A stretch of 64,000 nt of DNA. Source: Anaspis maculata (taxonomy: Eukaryota > Arthropoda > Insecta > Coleoptera > Scraptiidae). Location: assembly GCA_949128115.1 (NCBI GenBank), contig OX421966.1, positions 54,185,416 to 54,249,415 on the forward strand, given 5' to 3'. The translations under genes were made by a program, and so were the position numbers. How positions within the stretch are numbered: the stretch's first letter is position 1; each line of letters opens with the position of its first letter. Of this stretch, positions 58,974 through 64,000 are shown piece by piece. The notes under the pieces are model-generated. The model did not search any database and was not told the DNA's origin. It saw only the letters and a program-made list of their open reading frames with translations.

Positions 58974-59451
58974 TAGTCACGGTCTACCATAAGACTTGTG
59001 AAAAATCGCACTTAGGCCCCTTCGCAGCCGTCTGGTACGCCACTGGTGCATGGCACTTTCTGGAAACTTATTGCAGTGTGTTCCTCGACATTGAAAATAT
59101 GTAGTCCAGCAAAAAATGTATAAAAAAGCAAAGATTAAAAAAAAATGGTAATTTTTTGGACCTTCGACTTCTCAGGAAGCACGCCAGTCGCGGGTCCCAT
59201 CGGGGCACCTCTTCTTGAAAATTACCACGTGCCTGAGCATTTTGATTGGAATGAAATGCAAGGTTGGTTCCTTTAACGTCCGTACTAAACTCTATCAGGC
59301 CTCAGCGCGATTCCTCCTAAATCGGATATTTTTCCGCAGCGATAGCCTTACTTGAAATTGGAGAAAATTTTGTTCCATCTTAGTTTTGACGAGTAGTTCA
59401 TTTTCAAAATTTTTGGTTTTATATGATTTGATTTTTATTATGAAGCTAAAG

Positions 59452-59574
59452 TACCGTATGATCAAAAACTTTCCTCCTCTAGGCAGGTGTAGTTTGGTCA
59501 TTGGCAGGCAAACGAGGCTGATTTTTTCCAGGCCACAGCTTGCCTAGAGGAGGGAAGTTTTTGATCATACGGTA
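59452..59574. mobile_element. Hairpin MITE (GGCCACAGCCTGCCTA family), copy 3
   Basis: This is the duplicate of the hairpin at 54,242-54,364, with a few base changes ('atcaaaaactttcctcctct' for 'atcagaaactttcttccttt'). These changes improve pairing with the right arm 'aggagggaagtttttgatca'. Confidence 0.75.
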
Positions 59575-59732
59575 TATAATAGAATGAAATTAAGTTCGAA
59601 CTCAAAGCAATTCGCGATATTTGCTTGCATACAAATTGACGCTAAATGTCACGTAAAATCTGGCCTGTAACCAAGGGCACGTTTCGTTGTTTGAATGGAA
59701 TTTTCACGTTGCGTTGAGTCATGCGGTCCTCG

Positions 59733-59986
59733 ACTACACGACTTCTTTGTTTTGTTCTCCAATGTTTTCCAGGGCACACGCAGAAGGCAACTTCAGAGTC
59801 TTGTCAATATTATGGTAAATAAAATCAATTGGAACAAGACCAATCACGTACCTTCCGAGGCTAATGAAATTTGAACAAGATAAATGCTCCGTAGGTGGGA
59901 AAAGCTATTCGAATTATCCATAGTCCAACTAAATTACCTCTGCATATTCGTCCTCGGCTTTCCTATATCTACACCCCACTTTCAAA
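59733..59986 (+). promoter_or_regulatory. Conserved upstream block of Gr4
   Basis: It is almost identical to the Gr3 block, including 'accaatcacgtaccttccga' and 'gctccgtaggtggg'. An intact promoter block fits a gene that was recently functional or still is. Confidence 0.55.
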
Positions 59987-61118
59987 ATGAGTTACAAACT
60001 ATCAAGACACGACATTCGGTCTTTACAAATCCTGTATTCGGTAACAAATTTTTGGGGTCTGACTCCTCGTTACAGCTTCGCAACGTGCACAATAAAGAAT
60101 GCAAAAACGCATACATTCAAGGTGTTACTCTCACTAGCGCTGTCAACAGTCGCAATGATAATTTCGATAAAACAAAACCTGGATAAACGTCCTGAAATGA
60201 ATTTTGACGTTTGGATGTACATTTTGAGGTACTTGTTGAATTTCGCGGTATTTGTATCGGTTTTGATCAGCTCTTGGCGTCATCAAACGAACTGGAAAAA
60301 GTTCAATACCAACATGTTGCTGGTCGATATCAAGTTGCGCAACAATAATCGTCCGGCGTTGCATTTCTGGAAAAACCCGTCCGTTAATTTCATCGCTTTT
60401 CACGGAGTCTTCGTATTTTTCTTGGCGTTTCACTAACAGTTTTTTAAAGTCATAGGACTTCACGTACCCAGTCTGCGAATCCAATTGCTCCTTCTGGACG
60501 TGTGGACTTACATGGATTACGTGGTAAAAATGCTGATATGCAACTTGATGGTGGCGTTCAAGTACAGATACCGCGGTGTGAACCGAGAGCTGTACAACAA
60601 AACTTCGGCGATTGAAGAAGTAAAAGTCTTGCTGGACATTTTGGAAGGAAGCGTTCGGGCTTTCAATGCCATGTATGGATGGCCACTTGTCTTCAGTTTT
60701 GGCGCCAACATCATGGAAGTGTTGCAATGTTTGAATTTTGCAATTTTCGACAATGTATACGCCAATTTGAGTGTTACTCTTGGAGCGGTGGCTTTATTAC
60801 GAGTTGTTTTTATTTTCGTAAGTATGCATTCGGTAGCGTCGGACACTGGTTCAAATGTATTGTGATTTTTAGAGTTTCACGGTTATGATGACCATGTTAT
60901 GTCATTCAGTCCAGAAGGAAACACGTAAAACTGTACAGTTTTTGCGGAGATTTCAGAATCAACCGAACGTTGAAGTGCGAATCATGATTGAGAACTGCAA
61001 GAACTTGAAATTTACTGCGGCATCATTTTTCGAATTCAATCTCAGAACTCTTTTGAGCATCCTATCGACTACGACAACTTATTTTATTGTAATTCTGCAA
61101 CTGCATAAACAAAACTAA
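59987..61118 (+). pseudogene. Gustatory receptor 4: intact except one in-frame TAA
   Basis: Exon 1 is 59,987-60,817 (277 codons, donor GTAAGT) and exon 2 is 60,873-61,118, with the same 55-bp intron and phase as Gr3. Codon 150 is TAA (60,434-60,436), where Gr3 reads Tyr-Val-Gln after VFFLTFH. A net 3-base loss (TATGTTCAA to TAACAG) made the stop and kept the frame. All following codons are open, including the TM5 block GWPLVFSFGANIMEVLQCLN and the TM7 signature TTTTYFIVILQLH. So it is either a very recent pseudogene or a receptor made by stop-codon readthrough. If translation ends at the stop, only about three membrane segments are made. Confidence 0.85.
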
Positions 61119-61518
61119 GCTTTTCATTGGGTTTTTAATTCATAGCTCGGTGGATGAGTGCCAAAACTATTCATTTTGTGATGAAGCCAAGGGCTTCTAG
61201 ATTTACATTCTTGAGACTAGACTTGACGTAAGGAGGCTGGAGAGAAGGCAGTTTTGCATTTGAGAGCGATTAATGATTTTTATTAATTCTGGATGAATAT
61301 GTAGGAGTCTGGCATGGCTTTCGACTAGTCTGGAAAAAACCTTTTTTGAGATTCAACTCTGGCCTCATCGATTTTGGTAAAATCCGTAGGCATCACATTT
61401 ATTTTCACATATTATGCAATCACCTACATTTGAAGCTCTTTACGACTAGGAAACATGAATCAGTTATGCTTCTTGTGTTTACAAGATTATATAAGTGTTT
61501 GGTCGCAAGAGCGGTTTC
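61119..61518. other. Gr4 3' flank
   Basis: It is alignable with the Gr3 3' flank ('gtgtttacaagattatat', 'tttggtcgcaagagcggttt') but more diverged than the upstream part of the unit. No gene is recognised. Confidence 0.5.
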
Positions 61519-62232
61519 GTGTCTATAGGTCGTATCGACGAGGCGGCCATTTTGTAGGAGCTAATCAAAAACAGCTGACTGAGATTTAGATTTGTCACAT
61601 ACCTACATCAAGACTGACATGGCGAAGTTGTCAAGCAATTACAGCAAGACGCTTGCTGACGATGATTTGCCCAGCCGCGAGTAGAAACTTGCGGTGCTGT
61701 GTTTGTAGTGTGACCCATTTGAGCTGGTGAATCAAAATCTCGACTACACATTGGATATGATGCAAAAACACAACGCGGGAGGCCCTTGTAGGCCTCTTGC
61801 GTTGGGTACAGAAACGTTCTCAGTCAAGCAACTAATAGCCCATTAAGCAGAAGAAGCACACGACCTACCGCACGCAAGAAGTGTTCTCTGCAAGCTTTCA
61901 AGTCTCTTGTGAACTTTCTGTTGAGATAATTTCTTCGACTTGCTCGATAAAGCCATCAGGATTTCCGTTGTTCAGATCATTCCTGCGCTCGATCTTCACG
62001 GGATATCAACACTCCAGGGTAGTCCAAAACAGTGAAAACCGATGCTCCCATGCGGGAGTAGGTGGCCGAACAGCCATATACACAGCGAACAGAGCAAACT
62101 ACCATCTTCTGGGTCATTGAAAACATGAACTTTGTGACACTAGTTGATGTGATAAAAGTCAGTTTGATTAGCCTCTACAAAATGGCCGATTTTCAGGAGC
62201 GTGACGTCACGTCGATACGACCTATACGGCAC
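61519..62232. mobile_element. 0.7-kb inverted-repeat element between Gr4 and Gr5
   Basis: 'ctataggtcgtatcgacg' near 61,523 pairs with 'cgtcgatacgacctata' ending near 62,226. Farther in, 'ggccattttgtaggagctaa' pairs with 'ttagcctctacaaaatggcc', and 'tttgtcaca' with 'tgtgacact'-like sequence. No transposase frame was found. It starts where the Gr3/Gr4 duplication homology ends, so the duplication edge and the element edge nearly coincide. Confidence 0.65.
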
Positions 62233-62249
62233 CTGATGATTGACGCATG

Positions 62250-62477
62250 CTCAAGTTATGTTTTCCAGGGTAGACGCAGAAAATAACTTCAGGCTCTTGT
62301 CAATATTATAATGAATAAAATTGATTAGAGCAAAACCAATCACGTACCTTTGGAGGCTAATTAAATATAAACTAGGCAAATACTCCGTAGGTGCGAGAAG
62401 CTATTAGAATTATTTATTCTCCAACTAAATTACCTCCACATACTCGTTTTCAGCCTATTTTTGCCTACAAATTCAAA
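62250..62477 (+). promoter_or_regulatory. Conserved upstream block of Gr5
   Basis: It contains 'atgttttccagggtagacgc', 'ggctcttgtcaatattat', 'accaatcacgtacctttgga', 'ggctaattaaatata', 'tactccgtaggtgcgagaag', 'ttattctccaactaaattac' and 'aaattcaaaATG'. It is closer to the Gr2 block in its middle part and to Gr3/Gr4 at its 5' side. Confidence 0.6.
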
Positions 62478-63600
62478 ATGAGTTACATGCTGTCAAGACA
62501 CGACATTCGGTCTTTACAAATCCTATATTCGGTAACGAATTTTTGGGGTCTGACTCCTCGTTACAGCTTCGCAACGTGCACAATAACGAATGCAAAAACT
62601 CATACATTCAAGGTGTTTCTCTCACTAGCACTGGCAGCAGTCGCAATGATAATTTCAACAGAACAAAACCTTCGTACACGTCGTGAATTGAATTTCGACG
62701 TTTGGATGTACATTTTAAGGTACCTGTTGAATTTCGCGGTATTTGTATCGGTTTTGGTCAGTTCTTGGCGTCATCAAACGAACTGGAAAAACTTCAATAC
62801 AAACTTGCTGCTGGTCGATATCAAGTTGCACAACAAGAATCGTCCGGCGTTACAATTTTGGAAAAACCCGTCTGTTAATTTCATCGCTTTTCACGGAGTC
62901 TTCATAGTTTTCTTGACGTTTCACTATGTTCAAGCTTTAAAAGTCATACCCAATCTGCGAATCCTATTGCTCCTTCTGGACGTGTGGACTTACATGGATT
63001 ACGTGGTAAAAATGTTGTTATGTAACTTGATGGTTGCGTTCAAGTGCAGATATCGCGGTGTGAACCGAGAGCTGTACGATAAAACTTCGACGATTGAAGA
63101 AGTAAAAGTCTTGCTCGACCTTCTGGAAGGAAGCGTTCGGGCTTTCAATGCGATATACGGATGGCCACTTGCCTTCAGTTTTGGCGCCAACATCATGGAA
63201 GTGTTGCAGTGTTTGAATTTTGCAATATTCGATGGTGTATACGGCAAATTGAGTGGTATCCTTGAAACGGTAGCTTTTGCACGAGTTGTCTTTATTTTCG
63301 TAGGTATATGTATTTGAAGCGTGGACACGGGTTCAAATATATTTTGCTTTTCAGGGCTTCACGGTTGTGATGATCATGTTATGTCATTCAGTCCAGAGAG
63401 AAACACGTAAAACTCTACAGTTTTTACGGAGATATCAGAATCAACCGAATGTTGAAGTGCGAACCATGATTGAGAACTGCAAAAAGTTGAAGTTCACTGC
63501 GGCATCATTTTTCGAGTTCAATCGCAAAACTCTTCTAGGCATCCTATCGACTACGACAACTTATTTCATTGTTATTGCGCAATTGCATAAAAAGAACTAA
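62478..63600 (+). CDS. Gustatory receptor 5 (Gr family), two exons
   Basis: Exon 1 is 62,478-63,299 (274 codons, donor GTAGGT), the intron is 55 bp, and exon 2 is 63,355-63,600 (acceptor 'gcttttcag', phase 0); 355 residues. The start MSYMLSRHDIRSLQILY is the conserved one; an in-frame ATG at 62,391 adds 29 unconserved residues. Hydrophobic segments fall near residues 43-60, 76-96, 132-150, 160-187, 226-250, 258-286 and 333-352. The signature TYFIVIAQL lies at 343-351 and AASFFEFNRKTLLGILS just before it. There is a four-residue deletion in the TM3-TM4 loop relative to Gr2/Gr3 (the 'GLH' region is missing). Ligand unknown. Confidence 0.9.
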
Positions 63601-64000
63601 GCTTTTGAATTCGTTTCTAATTTACCAACTTTTTGTCTACTCTTAACTTGTTGAAAAAGTTTACTTGGCTTGCCGATTTCTGTAGGAATTTCATGAAATG
63701 GCTTAATAAACCCTTGAAACATAAACCTGATCATAAAAGACGTTCCATTATGAAGTTTCATGGAAGTCGGTTTACGTATGTTCAATATGGCGGGCCAAGA
63801 TGGCGACCGATCGTTAAAAACGGTTTGCTAAGCATTCAATAGAGTGAAATGACGAGCACCACGTATATAATCAATTTCACAGCTTTTTGCATCAGAACAA
63901 GCTATGGAAAAATTGTGTTGTGTTGCGTTGGTACAAATGATACGATGACAAGGGGGTGCCAGCCAGTTGCCTACACGTGCGATTTTTAATGTGACACCTT
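63601..64000. other. Gr5 3' flank
   Basis: No gene is recognised and no zip exon is seen. Overlapping opposite-strand frames of 62-69 codons have no domain. Confidence 0.45.

Larger units (their letters stand above)
56898..59283. mobile_element. 2.4-kb element with about 305-bp terminal inverted repeats
   Basis: The left repeat (56,898-57,204) and right repeat (58,976-59,283) are inverted copies. Paired landmarks are 'acggacgtta' with 'taacgtccgt', 'ggtgccccgatgggaccc' with 'gggtcccatcggggcacc', 'gtggcgtaccagacggctgc' with its complement near 59,027, and 'gtcttatggtaaaccgtgac' with 'gtcacggtctaccataagac'. The interior holds a tRNA-derived SINE and a second inverted-repeat element. No transposase is visible. 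It occupies the Gr3-Gr4 interval and ends about 13 bp before the Gr4 duplication unit starts. Confidence 0.8.
59295..61520. repeat. Segmental duplication unit containing Gr4
   Basis: This is the counterpart of 54,085-56,270, beginning 'caggcctcagcgcgattcct' and ending near 'ttggtcgcaagagcggttt'. Differences in the first 1.2 kb are scattered single bases, which suggests a recent event. The left boundary lies beside the right end of the 2.4-kb TIR element. Confidence 0.8.

Noticed and set aside
1..64000. CRISPR arrays, operons, prokaryotic signals
   Set aside because: Regular repeats with unique spacers are absent, and the introns and protein families are clearly eukaryotic.

Overview
The window is insect nuclear DNA: AT-rich, full of introns and dense with miniature and fold-back transposons. 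It holds one large recognised housekeeping gene, non-muscle myosin II heavy chain (the zipper/zip orthologue, + strand), and a tandem array of five chemoreceptor genes of the insect gustatory receptor (Gr) family, also on +. Insect identity rests on the Gr proteins and on the zipper-like myosin. I cannot fix the order from sequence alone.

Layout. Bases 1-27,770 contain no exon I recognise. They most likely form the large intron after the 5' coding exon(s) of zip, because the first zip exon seen here (27,771) starts about 100 residues into the expected protein. This part is a transposon graveyard: an interrupted short repeat, five degraded solo-LTR-like copies with nested insertions, long palindromic fold-back elements, and a hAT-type element with an 8-bp target duplication carrying a mariner-like transposase remnant. 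Bases 27,771-48,060 hold seven clear zip exons and two candidate in-frame microexons at motor loop 1. They encode the motor from just before the P-loop through the IQ motifs and most of the coiled coil. Introns contain further fold-back elements, a GC-rich degenerate minisatellite (about 40.4-40.9 kb) and a tRNA-derived SINE.

The last clear zip exon ends at 48,060 on a phase-2 donor, but no exon for the rod C-terminus and tailpiece (roughly 200 residues) follows before 64,000. Instead, five two-exon Gr genes lie head to tail at 49,886-63,600. The simplest reading is that the Gr cluster is nested in a zip intron of more than 15.9 kb. Truncation of the locus or an assembly break are alternatives.

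Gr genes 1, 2, 3 and 5 are open (355-359 residues, seven predicted membrane segments, TYxxxxxQ signature in TM7 of 2, 3 and 5). Gr4 is a recent copy of Gr3 with one in-frame TAA in an otherwise intact frame, so it is either a very young pseudogene or a readthrough gene. Gr2-Gr5 share a conserved block of about 190-230 bp directly upstream of ATG, probably promoter plus 5'UTR. Inverted-repeat elements occupy the Gr3-Gr4 and Gr4-Gr5 intervals, and one edge of the Gr3/Gr4 duplication lies next to such an element.

The myosin and the receptors have no expected functional link; their association is positional.
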